Assembly: GCA_029204045.2 (NCBI GenBank)
Contig: CM055065.1
Location: 13,232,508-13,296,507 of the forward strand
DNA from: Tillandsia leiboldiana
Taxonomy: Eukaryota; Streptophyta; Magnoliopsida; Poales; Bromeliaceae
Direction of reading: 5' to 3'
Length of the DNA stretch: 64,000 nucleotides
Position 1 is the first letter of the stretch; every line of letters begins with the position of its first letter. A model generated the notes under the pieces. That model was given only the letters and a program-made list of their open reading frames with translations. It was not told where the DNA came from and did not search any database. Of this stretch, positions 22,476 through 35,682 are shown in pieces. Made by a program: the position numbers and the translations under genes.

Positions 22476-24420
22476 AAAAAGATAACGGTATAATGCAACT
22501 ATAAGGCTAACCGCCCAAAGAAACCCATCAAAGGGCCAGGAAGTACTGGCACGGCCTTGGCTGATGCTGCTCTTGTCATCACTCACAACTCACCAACTGT
22601 GTCATCACTCACAACTCACCAACTGACGGGCACCGTCACGGTCAAAAGCCTACTCCGGAGTGGCACCGAGGGGAGCGACCCACACGAGTAAAGTATCTCT
22701 GTATCAAGCATCTCTGTAACCAATGTCTCACAATAGCAGGACTGGATCAAGACTATGATCAAAGTGGGAAACTCCGCCACTAATGAAACCCCGATCTGAT
22801 GCAATGGTACTCAATAGTGGGAAACACCTCACTAGAGAAATCTGATACCCAATCTGGCATAGTGATATCCGGTCACCGCCCAATGTCCCGCGGTCGCCGC
22901 AACACCCCACAAGATCAAATCTGATAAAGTAATCACATCTGGCAAACCGCCTACTGTCGCGGTTACCACAATAACCCACAAATCCCAAAGTTTGATAAAG
23001 TAAAAACATCTGGCCGACCGCCAACATCCGCGGTGGCCACTAAGCCCCACAATCCCCAAGACGAGTCTAAACATCCCAGACTCGAGGTCCAGCTGCACTA
23101 TCCCAAAATCCCAATCAGACTCGAGCATCATGCCTCGATAGAGAAGGAGAACGATAACACATGTTTTCTCCTAGTCAAATCCAATATATAGTGCAGCAGT
23201 AAACAGTGGCCTAACTAGTGTCCCCAGGTAAGCATGCAATTGTCCTTTTTTTAAAGTGTTAGAAAAGTGGCTAAGGTTTATTTCAAAGAATTATTTTTAA
23301 ACATTAATGTGATACTTATTTGCATGCGGGGTTTAAGATATAGCAATTGTCCAACATTATTGTCCCAAATTTTTATCACATAAAGGTTATCAACTAAATT
23401 AGGGGGCATTGCATCAAGTTCATATAACTATCAGCTAGTTGTCACATATATATTGGGGGACTCTAATACTCCTAGTGAGCATGAAAACAAAGAGGGAACG
23501 CACAACCAACCTCGAAAAGCGTGCACAACACCCGAAGAAAACCCCCCTTCCGTTGTCCTCTAAGCACACAGTCAGCCGAAACAGTGTCCTACAACCACAC
23601 ACATTGCACACGGTGTAAAAAATCACAAGTCCCAAAACAGATTTTGCGTTTTATAATCAGCATGAAACGAGGATTTCACACCTCTTTCCGAGGTCCCAAA
23701 AATCCCAGGAAAAATCACGGTTGAGTTCCTCACGAAAATTAGCCCAAAATCGGCTCTTTTAACGCCTCGATCCGATATTCCTACGCCAAGATATAATTCG
23801 TCGAGTTGCCGCTGTCCAAACATCCAAACAGCAAAAGGGGCGGTCAAAACACCTCGGGAATCGTGCCAAGAATCAGAATCCAGAGAACCACCAACACGGA
23901 AACGAATCCCTACCTCTCAGGAACACACCGGCGAAGAAATCCGTCAAAAAAGCACTCCTGTACGCGAAGGGGACTCCTCGGACTGAAATGTGACGATAAC
24001 GGCGAAAATTGGGGAAAGAACGGGGCGCACTGTAAAATCCGGCTCGCCGTTGTCGAACTTCCAAAAAATCTGAACTTCCACCACGAGATGCAATATGTAG
24101 GAACAACTTGCTTCAAGGCTCTCCCTCAGATTCTCTCTCTAACTCTCGAAAAAAGCAGAAGAAGGAGGGGAGGGGAGGCCTATTTATAGGCCCACCAACA
24201 ATTGGGAAAATACCCAATGTGTCCTGGATTCGGGCGGCCGAATCATTCGGCCCCGAATCCGGCCCAAACAGTGCCGGTCCCAACTCGGCCCACTCCCGCA
24301 CACGGGATCCGGTCGGACCGAACGCTGTTCCTTACGCCCCCGAGGCTCGACACGTGTCCTGTCCCCCGCACAGGGGATAGCGCGCCCAGCGAACCGGCCG
24401 CGGCCACCGTGCCCCCCATG
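22476..24420 (-). mobile_element. solo LTR middle piece, error-rich copy
   Basis: This is the continuation of the solo LTR started at 10503, with the AAAAA duplication at 22476-22480. The same stretch is present again at 33080-35040. This copy differs from that one mostly by single-base losses and gains and ends at the N gap. It is probably the same DNA as 33080-35040, assembled from poor-quality sequence. Confidence 0.65.
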
Positions 24421-24520
24421 NNNNNNNNNNNNNNNNNNNNNNNNNNNNNNNNNNNNNNNNNNNNNNNNNNNNNNNNNNNNNNNNNNNNNNNNNNNNNNNN
24501 NNNNNNNNNNNNNNNNNNNN
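24421..24520. other. assembly gap of 100 N
   Basis: Exactly 100 unknown bases. In LTR coordinates the left side stops at the place matching 13520 and the right side starts at the place matching about 13917, so about 400 bp of LTR would be missing if the two sides belonged together. Confidence 1.
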
Positions 24521-24836
24521 CCCCTGCACCATTTTGCGCGAAAACACTCCGGGGGGCTCGGTTTTTGGCATCCGGTCACTATTTCCAAAATTTTAAAAAA
24601 AAAAAATAAGTTAATAGCCGTTTTCAAGCTTTTTTTTCTCCGCGTGAAATTCAAATACGGCCTACCGATTAGCCTGATTCCACTCCTAAAATTCGGCAAA
24701 GGCCCGAAGGTCGGCTTGCTCCCAAATCCTCTCAGGTTCCAAACAACATTCACTTTGACATGTTGGGGCCCCACACCCCACTAATAGGTGTTCACACCCG
24801 AAACAGGGGAAAACCACGGGAAAACTGGGACACTAC
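24521..24836 (-). repeat. Tekay-like LTR fragment after the gap
   Basis: It corresponds to 13917-14220. The first bases (GCACCATTTTGCGC) resemble the solo LTR and the rest resembles the younger element. It is rich in small indels. Confidence 0.75.
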
Positions 24837-27800
24837 TCCTCCCCCAATAACAAAATGTTTCGTCCTCGAAACGAAAAATCATACCTCAATCCTGAGCCTC
24901 GACAGGTAGGGGTAGGCGTCCATCATTGCTGACTCGAGCTCCACGTCGCCTTCGCTCATCATGATTGCTCCAGAGATCTTCACATAGGGAATGTCCCGAT
25001 TGCGCAATTCTTTCACCTCTCGATTAGAATCCGTAGTGGGCGCTCCTCATACCTCAAAATCCCCGCTGATCTCAAGCGGCGTGAAGTCGATAGTTGCGAT
25101 GGTCGAAGACGTTACCTCCTCAGTGTAGAAACATGAAAACATCGTGGACACCAGCCAGTCTCCGGGGGAAGTGCAAGTCGGTAGCACTGGCCCGATACGC
25201 TCCAATACCTCAAAGGGTCCACCTATTCGGGACTGAGTTTCCCGCGAATACCAAACCTCCTTATTCCCTTTGGACGGCGGACTTTCAGAAATACATGATC
25301 TCCCACCTGAAAACTCTAAGTCTCGTCGCCGAACATTAGCATAGCTCCTCTGTCGACTCTGAGCGATTGAAGGTGCTGTTGGATCACTCTGACTTTTCTT
25401 CTGCTCTAGCAACAAATCTGGTCCCAGAGTCCTTCTCTCCCCCACATCACTCCAATATAGTCGGTGATCGACATTTGCGTCCGTACAACGCTTCAAACGG
25501 AGCCATTTGGATGCTTCGCTTGAAAGCTGTTGTTGTACGCAAACTCAGCCAGTATGATAATGTCGAATCCATCCACCGCCAAACTCTAGGATACAAGCCC
25601 TCGCATATCCTCAGGATCTGAATCGTCCGCTCTGACTGTCCATCAGTCTGTGGGTGGAAAGCTGTACTAATCTGAGCTGAGTCCCCAAGGTAGTCTGTAA
25701 CTCCCCCAGAATCGCGAGACAAACCTCGGGTCTCTATCTGACACTATGGAAGTGGCACCCCATGTAACCTCACTATCTCACCAGTATAACTGGGCTAGTC
25801 GTTCGAGTGGCCAAGTAGTCTGTATAGGCAAAAAGTGCGCTGACTTGGTAAGTCGATCCACCACTACCCAGATAGCATCTGCACCTCCTTGTGCCCTCGG
25901 TAATCGACCACAAAATCCATCGTGATGTGGTCCCACTTCCACTCGGGAATTGGAAGACTTTGTAACTTGCCAGCTGGCACACGATGCTCAGCTTTTACCT
26001 GCTGACAAGTTAAACACTGAGACACAAACCTCCCAATATCCCTTTTCATGCCATTCCACCAGAAGTGTGTCTTGAGGTCCTTATACATCTTAGTCCCCCA
26101 GGATGAAGGGTGTAAGGTGTATAATGGGCCTCTCTCAATATCTGCTCTCTGATCTCAGAATCCACTGGCACACAGGCTCGATCCCTGTACCTCAGTACTC
26201 CCGCAGTATCAACTGAAAAATCCCCTGATCGATGACTCGGAATCTGATCTCGAATCTTGGTCAAATGGGGGTCCTCGCTCTGTTCTTCTCCCGGATCCTC
26301 TCCAGTAGAGTGGGCTGCACGACCAAAGACATCAGTCTAGCAGAGACCCCAGGGGATACAACCTCTATCTCGAGCCGTCTCAACTCCTCTAATAGTGGCG
26401 CCTGATATGTAATCAACATGGACAAACTCTGCACCGCTCTCCTACTCAAAGCATCTACAACCACGTTGGCCTTTCCTGGATGGTAAAGGATATCCACATC
26501 GTAATCCTTCAGTAACTCTAACCATCTGCGCTGCCTCAATTCAGTTCCTTCTGCGTGAACAGGTACTTTAGGCTCTTGTGGTCGGTGTAGATCTCACAGT
26601 GCTCCCCATATAGGTAATGGCGCCAAAGCTTCAGTGCAAACACCACGGCAGCAAGTTCCAAGTCATGGGTAGGGTAATTCTTCTCGTAATCCTTAAGCTG
26701 TCTCGATGCATAAGCAATTACCCTCCCTTCCTGCATCAGCACGCATCCAAGTCCACTGTGCGATGCATCACTGTAGATCACATTCCTTTCCCCCATAACA
26801 GGGAGGGAAAGGATAGGAGCGGTCATCAATCTATTCTTTAGCTCCTCAAAGCTCCTCTGGCAGTCCTCGCTCCAGAGAAACTTAACTCCTTTACGCGTCA
26901 ACCGAGTGAGGGGTGTGGAAAGCTTCGCAAAGCCTTCCACAAACCGACGATAATAACCAGCTAACCCCATGAAGCTGCGCACCTCAGATACAGTCGTCGG
27001 TCGGGGCCAATCTCGAACTGCCTCAATCTTCGCCGGGTCTACTGCTACACCGGCGGCGGAAATCACATGGCCCAAGAAAGCTACCTCCCGAAGCCAAAAC
27101 TCGCACTTTGACAGCTTGGCATACAACTTCTTATCTCGTAGAAGTTGTAGCACAGTCCTCAAGTGCTCCTCGTGCTCGGCCTCGCTTCGGGAGTAAATAG
27201 GATATCATCAATGAACACCACCACAAAACGATCCAGGAAAGGCCGAAATATCCTGTTCATCAAGTCCATAAAGGCGGCAGGGGCATTAGTCAATCCAAAC
27301 CGGCATAACTGTAAACTCATAATGCCCGTACCGTGATCTGAAAGCAGTCTTAGGAATATCCTCGGCCTTCACTTTCAGTTGGTGGTAACCAGACTGTAGA
27401 TCAATCTTGGAAAATACACAAGACCCTTGCAGCTGATCAAAGAGATCATCGGAATGCGCGGCAAGGGTACTTGTTCTTAATGGTCACTTTGTTCAATTCC
27501 CTATAGTCCCCACACAACCGAAGTGACCCATCCTTCTTTTTCACGAATAGCACCGGTGCTCCCCAAGGCGACACACTTGGGTCTAATAAAGCCCTTATCC
27601 ATCAGATCTTGCAGCTGTGCTTTAAGCTCTCGCATCTCAGCCCGGTGCCATCCGATAAGGAGCCTTAGAGATTGGCGCAGTTCCTGGAACTACGTCAATC
27701 ACAAACTCAATCTCTCTGTCTGGCGGCATACTAGTCAGCTCAGGTGGAAAAACATCCGGAACTCGCGGGCAATAGGAATATCCCCGAGTCCCGGTGTCGC

Positions 27801-29952
27801 CTTAGGCCCCTCAACAACACTAGCCAAAAAGGCTACACATCCTCGATGAATCATCCGCCTCGCTCGGGAAGTCGAAACCACAGAGGCAAAGAAAGCACTC
27901 TGACATCCCCGATATACAAACATCTCCTGGCCTGGCTCTCTAAAAGTGACAGTCCTCGCTGCACATCAATAGTCGCGAAATACCGAGCCAGCCAGTCCAT
28001 CCCAAGAATCACATCAAAGTCCCTCAGCTGTCTCAAGACCAACAGGGCTGCATGGCATAATCCAGGAACTCGATCCTGCATCGGGCAGGACCAACAACAC
28101 GCCTCCACGGCAAAGTGGTGATCGGGAATCTGAACCTCTACGTGCATGTGGCAAAATCCTACCTCTAACCCATGTAATGATGCAAAAGATCTACTAATGA
28201 AAGAATGCGATGCGCCAGTATCAAATAAGGTACGAGTCCTAATGCCAGAGAGAGTAAGGTGATAACCTGCCACCGTACATGGTCCGCTGCTGAAGAATCC
28301 TCTACCTGTGCAGCATACACTCGCCCACTCTGAGCTGGAGGGCGATAATACGGTGGGATGGGAAGAAGATGGCTTGCTCGCTAGAGCATAAGGCCGCTGA
28401 GCCGTCGACCGCTGCTGCGATGATGCTGGGGCAGATGCTGAAGAGGAGCGGCTGAGGTCGAGAAAGGGGCCACGCAGCTCGAATGTGCCCTGGCTGTCCC
28501 ATCCGTAGCAGCGACCCCACCGCTGGTCGCAATGTGCCGAGGGAAGTGCGGACCTCCACAGAAGATACACTGCTGGGAGCCCGTGACTGTCGGGACTGCT
28601 GCTGCTGAGACTGTCGCTGTCGCTGTGGCTGCCGCTGAGACCGCGCTGCGACGACTGCGATCTCTGCTGCTGCTGCGGGGCCTCTGGGAACCCCTAGGCC
28701 TCTCCGCTTCCGAACGCCCACCGGCCTGGAACTGAGTCGGTGGCGGTCGGGGCGGCCTCCAAGTACTGGGCCTGTCCCCCTCGTCCGGGCTGGTCGCTTT
28801 CTGTCGGAGCTCTGAGCGACCGCGGCCCTCTGTCTGGCCACCACCTGATCACCTCTCCTCCACCCACTGTGCGTGCTCTGCGGCTGCCTCCAGAGTCTGA
28901 AATCTCTGAGCATGCACCAGTGTTTAAATCTCTGGACGGAGGCCTCCCTCGAACAACTCAACCTGGTGCGGACCGTCACGGGCGACGAGGGCACACAGTT
29001 CAGCAACTCCGTGAACTCCTGGAAATAGGCATGAGCCGATCGATCGCCGCTGCTGCAGGTTCTTCAAGTCGTCCTCCAACTTCTTCTTCACACTGGTCGA
29101 AAAATAGGTGTCCAGCACCATCCGTCGGAACTCCTCCCAAGGCAGCTGCCGAGTAATCCGGAACTCCAGGGGCTCTACCGCTGCCACCAAAAATCACATC
29201 TCCGTCCAAACAGTGCACCGCCATGTGCACTCGATACCTCGGGTCGATGAAGAGTCCCGAAAAAGCTTCTCCATCGCAGATAGCCATCTCCCAACAGCCC
29301 AGGGCTGCGCATCCCGCCCTGAGAATCTAGGGGGTCCCCGCTGAACAAACTTGGAGAGTTTGTTAGCGATATCCTTCTCCTCCTCCGCATCAAAGGCTGA
29401 ATAGCTCCAGAAGCCCGCTACTCGAAGATGGCGCTGACACAAAAGGTGCAACAGGAGGCACAAGGGCCTCAGGAATAGCTGGGGATGGTGCCTCTCTCTG
29501 GGCAAGGAGCTGCTCAAACCTCTGCTCCTGGCGGCGCTGACCCTCCGCCAATTGGGCCACCAAGGCCCTCAACTCAGTAAGCTCGGGGGGTGTAGGCTGC
29601 CCTGGCTCATCAGGGGGCTAACGAGACACCCCGAGTAGGGATCCGACGTCGGGGAGGCATCCTGCCACAAGAAAATCACGAATAAGTAACATAACCCCAC
29701 ACGACCCAATCTAGCGAAAGTCAAAGACATCCCCCAATTTCTGCGACTTTATGTTGTCTGCAGCCAACATAACGGTCCACCGGAAATTGGGTATGTCGAT
29801 CCCTCTTCACTCACTGGAAGAGTCCAATAAATAATCAACGACTTTCGCGAAGTGTCACGCCTCTCGCGCCCTATCATCCTAGGATCTGCCAAAAGCCTAG
29901 GGTTTCCTAAGTCCCAACTGACCTATCCCTAAGCTCTGATACCAACTTAATC
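24837..29952 (-). pseudogene. second copy of the Tekay-like gag-pol, frame-broken
   Basis: It corresponds base for base to 14221-19343 but carries many one-base indels, so the single 1146-residue pol frame is split. Integrase pieces lie at 25047-26264, RNase H and RT pieces at 26261-27162, and protease and gag pieces at 27735-29657. Stretches such as 26600-27180 are almost identical to 16000-16580. The indel-dominated difference is more like sequencing error than decay. Probably not a separate gene copy. Confidence 0.75.
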
Positions 29953-32900
29953 TGTCACGCCCCGGGTGTAAACCAGAACCCGGGCCCGCCAACAGATCCG
30001 CCGTGCACACGGAATTTTCCATGTACACGAAGCGCTGGTAACCTGCTCAGATAGATAATATAAAATAAAGAGCATAAACAGAGCTGAATTAGTAAAACTA
30101 AAGTAATCTCAGACTGAAACAACTACAACTGAATAAAAGTACAATATACTCCCAACTTCCCAAAAAGATACAAACAGCTGGCCAAAGCCAGACCCAAAAA
30201 GTAAACTACTGAAAGTCTGAGATACAAAAGGGGGGTATAATAAAACCTCGCTAGTCCTCTTGCTCGGGGTAGATGATCTAACTAGTTCGGCGATTCTCTT
30301 GCCTTCGATCTGCCGCTAGAAGGCCCAGCAGCCCGCGCAGATGACTCTTGCAAAACAAAGGGAAGAAGACAGAAAACAACAATGGGGGTGAGACTACGAG
30401 ATAAACCAGTAGCCTCCCCTAGTGGGTAAAACCTCTATGCTGACGCACCCACTAGGAATAAGAGGCAAAAGAAAAGAACGGTGGTATGAAATAAAGACTT
30501 GCTGGAAAAAGAACTACACTACTACTATGCCTCTAAATGCAGTGCCAAAGATACTGTATAAATGCAACTATAAAGCTGACGGCCCAAAGAAACCCAATCA
30601 GAGGGCCAGGAAATACTGGCACTTGCCTGCTCTGTCATCACTCACACCTCACCAACTGTGCCCGGCGCTCGGCACGATGTAAAGCCTACTCCGGGGTGGC
30701 ACTCGAGGGGAGCGACCCACACGAGTAAAGTATCTCTGTATCAAGCATCTCTGTAACCAATGTCTCACACTAGCAGGACTGGATCATGACCATGATCAAA
30801 GTGGGAATACTCCATCCACTAATGCAACCCCGATCCCCAATCTGATGTGATAATAACATCCGGTCAACCGCCCAAAATCCGCGGTCACCGCTGAACCCAT
30901 AGACCCTAATCTGATAAGGTAAGAATATCTGGTCAACCGCCTAATATCCGCGGTTGCCACTATGCCCCATAATCCCCAAAACGAGTCTAAACTGTCCCAG
31001 ACTCAAGATCCAACTACACCATCTCAAGATCCCGCTCCTACTCGATCATCATGCATCGATAGAGAATAATAACAATAAAGCATGTTTTCTCCTAAGTCAA
31101 ATCCCATAATAAAGTGCTGCAGTAAAATAGTGGCTTAACTAGTTGTCCAAATAAGCATGCCAGTGTTCTCTTTTAAAAGCATTTGAAAGGTGACTAAGGT
31201 TTCTTGAAAAGAATCAATTTAAAATATTAAAGGGTTATTTATTTGCATACGGATTAAGATATAGCAATTTTCCAAATTTATTGTCCCAGATTTATCACAT
31301 AAAAAGCTATCACTTAATTTAGGGGGCCAATGCAATAGGTTCATATACCACAAGTTAACTATCACATTTAATATTGGGAAACTCTACTATTCCTAGTGTG
31401 CAAGTCAACAAAGAGGGAAACGCAACCACCCACCTCGAAAAGCGTGCACAATACCCCAAGAAAATACCCGCTGTCCTCTATGCATACCGTCAGCTGAAAC
31501 AGTATCCTACAACCTCACATAAGTGTACACGGTGTAAAAACTACAAGTCTCAAAACAGATTTGCTGTTTTATAATCAGCACGCAAAACGAGGAATTTCAC
31601 CTCTGTCTCGAGCTCCATAAAATCTCAAAAAATCACGGTTGCGTTCCTCGCGAAAAGTAGCCCAAAAATCGACTCTTGAATCGCCTCGATCTGATATTCC
31701 TACGCTGAGAAATAATTCGTCGAAGTAGCCGCTGTCCAAAAACCCAAACAGCAAAAGAGGGGGTCAAAACACCTCGGGAATCGTGCCAAGGAATCGGAAT
31801 CCAGAGAAATCACCAACACGGAAAACGAAGCCCTACCTCTTAGGAACACACCGGCGAAGAAATCGTCGAAAGAAGACTCCTGTACTGCGCAGGGGACTCC
31901 TCGGACTGAAATGCGACGATAACGGGCCAAGATTGGGGGAAAAACGAGGCGCTCTGTAAAATCCGGATCGCCGCTGTCGAGCTTCCAAAAATTCTGGAAA
32001 CCCACCACGAGATGTAAAATAGTGTGAGGAACAACTTTGCTAAAGGTCCCTCCCTCTCATTCCCTCTCTACACTTCGGAAAAAGGCAGAGAAAAGAGAGA
32101 GGTGGGCTGTATATATAGGCCCAAAAGTCTTTTGGGAAAAAGACCTCCAAGTCCCAAGATTCGGGCGCCCGGTCCGGCCCAGCCCGATTTCGGGCGCCAA
32201 CAGTGCGGCCCGGCCCGCCAATTTCCGGGCGCGCACAGTGCGGCCCGGCCCAGCCCGCTCGCGCACAGGATCCCGCCGCACACCGCACAGCCAAACGACC
32301 CGCCCCAGAGCCCGCCACGTGTCCGCCAAACAGGCGGCAGCCGTGCGGGCCCAGCGGGGAAGCGCCACGTGCCCCCCCCTCCCCGGGTCAGCACGCGTGC
32401 GGCGCCCGCCACTGGCGTGACGCCACGTGGGGCGGCGCCGCCAGACGCGACCGCCGGTCCGTCAACGCGCCGCCCACGTGCGCGTACGGCCGCAGTCGCG
32501 CGGTGCTGCGTGCGCCACGCGCACATGGGCCGGCCAATCCGGGGCCGCCACGTGGCGCGCCACGGTCCACCGTGCACCGCGCACGCTGCCCCCGCCTGCC
32601 CGGCCTGCCCGCGCTGCCCGCGCGCGATCCCTGCGCCGCGCGCGCTGCACCGGCCCAACCGGTGCCTGCCACGTGGCCCGCCGGTCCACCGTGCACCGGC
32701 GGCCCGCTCCGTGGACCGAGAGCCGTGCGCCGGCCCAATAAGAGCCTGCCACGTGTCCCGGCCGGTCCACAGCTCCCCCCGTGCACCAAATTGCGCAGAA
32801 AACTTCCGGGGGTCCGTTTTTGGGCATCCGGACTCCAAAATAAATATGTAAATAGCCGTTTTCAAGCATTTTTCCGCGCTGAATTCAAATACGGCCTCCG

Positions 32901-33079
32901 ATTAGCTTGATTCCACTCCTAAAATTCGGCAAAGGCAGCCGAAGGTCAGGCTTGCTCCCAAATCCTCTCAGGTTCCAAACAACATATCACTTTGACATGT
33001 TGGGGGCCCCACACACCAATAATAGGTGTTCTACACCCCGAAATAGGGGCAAAACCACCGGGAAACCTGGGACACTACA
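29953..33079 (-). repeat. Tekay-like LTR (second copy of 19344-22475)
   Basis: 3127 bp, preceded by the same primer site (about 29933-29944). It shares variants with the LTR at 19344 that the LTR at 11102 lacks, for example CACCTCACCAACTG and TGCATACCGTCAGC. From about 30750 on it is clean. It is followed by AAAAA and then the solo LTR, exactly as at 22475. Confidence 0.85.
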
Positions 33080-35682
33080 AAAAAGATAACTGTATAAATG
33101 CAACTATAAGGCTAACCGCCCAAAGAAACCCAATCAAAGGGCCAGGAAGTACTGGCACTGCCTGCTCTGTCATCACTCACAACTCACCAACTGTGTCATC
33201 ACTCACAACTCACCAACTGACGGGCACCGTCACGGTCAAAAGCCTACTCCGGAGTGGCACTCGAGGGGAGCGACCCACACGAGTAAAGTATCTCTGTATC
33301 AAGCATCTCTGTAACCAATGTCTCACAATAGCAGGACTGGATCAAGACTATGATCAAAGTGGGAAACTCCGTCCACTAATGAAACCCCGATCTGATGCAA
33401 TGGTACTCAATAAGTGGGAAACACCATCCACTAGAGAAATCTGATACCCAATCTGATGCATAAGTGAATATCCGGTCAACCGCCCAATGTCCGCGGTCGC
33501 CGCAACACCCCACAAGATCAAAATCTGATAAAGTAATCAACATCTGGCAAACCGCCTACTGTCCGCGGTTACCACAATAACCCACAAATCCCAATTTGAT
33601 AAAGTAAAAACATCTGGCCGACCGCCTAACATCCGCGGTGGCCACTAAGCCCCACAATCCCCAAGACGAGTCTAAACTATCCCAGACTCGAGGTCCAGAC
33701 TGCACTATCCCAAAATCCCAATCAGACTCGAGCATCATGCCTCGATAGAGAAGGAGAACGATAACACATGTTTTCTCCTAAGTCAAATCCAATAATATAG
33801 TGCAGCAGTAAACAGTGGCCTAACTAGGTGTCCAGGTAAGCATGCAATTGTCCTTTTTTATAAAGTGTTAGAAAAGTGGCTAAGGTTTATTTCAAAGAAT
33901 TATTTTTAAACATTAATGTGATACTTATTTGCATGCGGGGTTAAGATATAGCAATTGTCCAACATTATTGTCCCAAATTTATCACATAAAGGTTATCAAC
34001 TAAATTAGGGGGCATTGCATCAAGTTCATATACTATCAGCTAGTTGTCACATATATAATTGGGGGACTCTAATACTCCTAGTGAGCATGAAAACAAAGAG
34101 GGAAACGCAACCACCAACCTCGAAAAGCGTGCACAACACCCGAAGAAAAACCCCGCTATCCGTTGTCCTCTAAGCACACAGTCAGCCGAAACAGTGTCCT
34201 ACAACCACACACATTGCACACGGTGTAAAAAAATCACAAGTCCCAAAACAGATTTTGCTGTTTTATAATCAGCATGAAAAACGAGGAATTTCACCTCTGT
34301 TCCGAGGTCCAAAAATCCCAGGAAAAATCACGGTTGAGTTCCTCACGAAAATTAGCCCAAAATCGGCTCTTTAAACGCCTCGATCCGATATTCCTACGCC
34401 AAGATATAATTCGTCGAAGTTGCCGCTGTCCAAAAATCCAAACAGCAAAAGGGGGCGTCAAAACACCTCGGGAATCGTGCCAAGGAATCAGAATCCAGAG
34501 AAACCACCAACACGGAAAACGAATCCCTACCTCTCAGGAACACACCGGCGAAGAAATCGTCAAAAAAGCACTCCTGTACTGCGCAGGGGACTCCTCGGAC
34601 TGAAATGTGACGATAACGGGCCGAAAATGGGGAAAGAACGGGGCGCACTGTAAAATCCGGATCGCCGTTGTCGAACTTCCAAAAAATCTGGAACTCCACC
34701 ACGAGATGCAAAATAATGTGAGGAACAACTTTGCTTCAAGGCTCTCCCTCAGATTCTCTCTCTAACTCTCGAAAAAAGCAGAAGAAGGAGGGGAGGGGAG
34801 GCCTATTTATAGGCCCACCAAAACAATTGGGAAAATACCCAATGTGTCCTGGATTCGGGCGGCCGAATCATTCGGGCCCCGAATCCGGGCCCAAACAGTG
34901 CCCGGTCCAACTCGGCCCACTCCCGCACACGGGATCCGGTCGGACCGAACGCTGGTCCGACCCGCCCGGAGGCTCGACACGTGTCCCCCGCACAGGGGAT
35001 AGCGCGCCCAGCGAACCGGCCGCGGCCACGTGCCCCCCATGCGGGGCGGCGGGGTGGGTGGTGCCAGCCCGTGGCGTGACGCCACGTGGCGGCGCCTTTT
35101 CCTGCCCGACACGGCCGCCGGCACGCCTGCGTGCCTGCGCCCGCGTGAGCGTACGGCCGCAGGCGCGCGCCTGCGGGTGCACCGCGCGCACCTGCCCCCA
35201 CCAACACGGGGCCGCCACGTGGCGCGCCCCGATCCACTGTGCACCGCGCCCACCCCGCGCCTGCCCGGCCTGCCCGAGCTGCCCGCGCCTTCCCCCGCGC
35301 GCCGCGTGCACTGCGCCGGACCAACCGCACGCTGACACGTGGCCCGCCGGTCCACGGTGCACCGGCGGCCCAATCCGTGGACCGAGAGGCGTGCGCCGGC
35401 CCAATGACAGGCCGCCACGTGTCCAGGCCGGTCCACGGCTCCCCCCATGCACCATTTTGCGCAGAAAACTTCCAGGGGTCCGTTTTTGGGCATCCGGACT
35501 CAGAAAAATATAAATAAATAAATAGCCGTTTTCAAGCGTTTTTCCGCGCTGAATCCAAATCCGACCCCTGTTTGGCCCAAAGCTTTCTCTAAAATTCGGC
35601 AAATACAGCCGAAGGCCAAACCAACAGTAAATACCACACTGTGTCCATCCAGAGCATCCCTTTGATGCACTGTGGGCCTAAT
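33080..35682 (-). mobile_element. solo LTR, middle piece (clean copy)
   Basis: It continues the LTR begun at 10503. It carries three ACCGCC...CCGCGGT hairpin repeats at about 33470-33660 where the younger LTR has two, TATAAATA at 34804-34811 (minus strand), and a GC-rich block with six CACGTG motifs at 34975-35425. It is interrupted at 35682 by the next element; CTAAT at 35678-35682 is that element's target duplication. Confidence 0.85.

Noticed and set aside
24837..29952. Second independent gypsy insertion
   Set aside because: It shares LTR-specific variants and the same AAAAA junction with the first copy and differs mainly by indels, so it is more likely a duplicate of the same locus.
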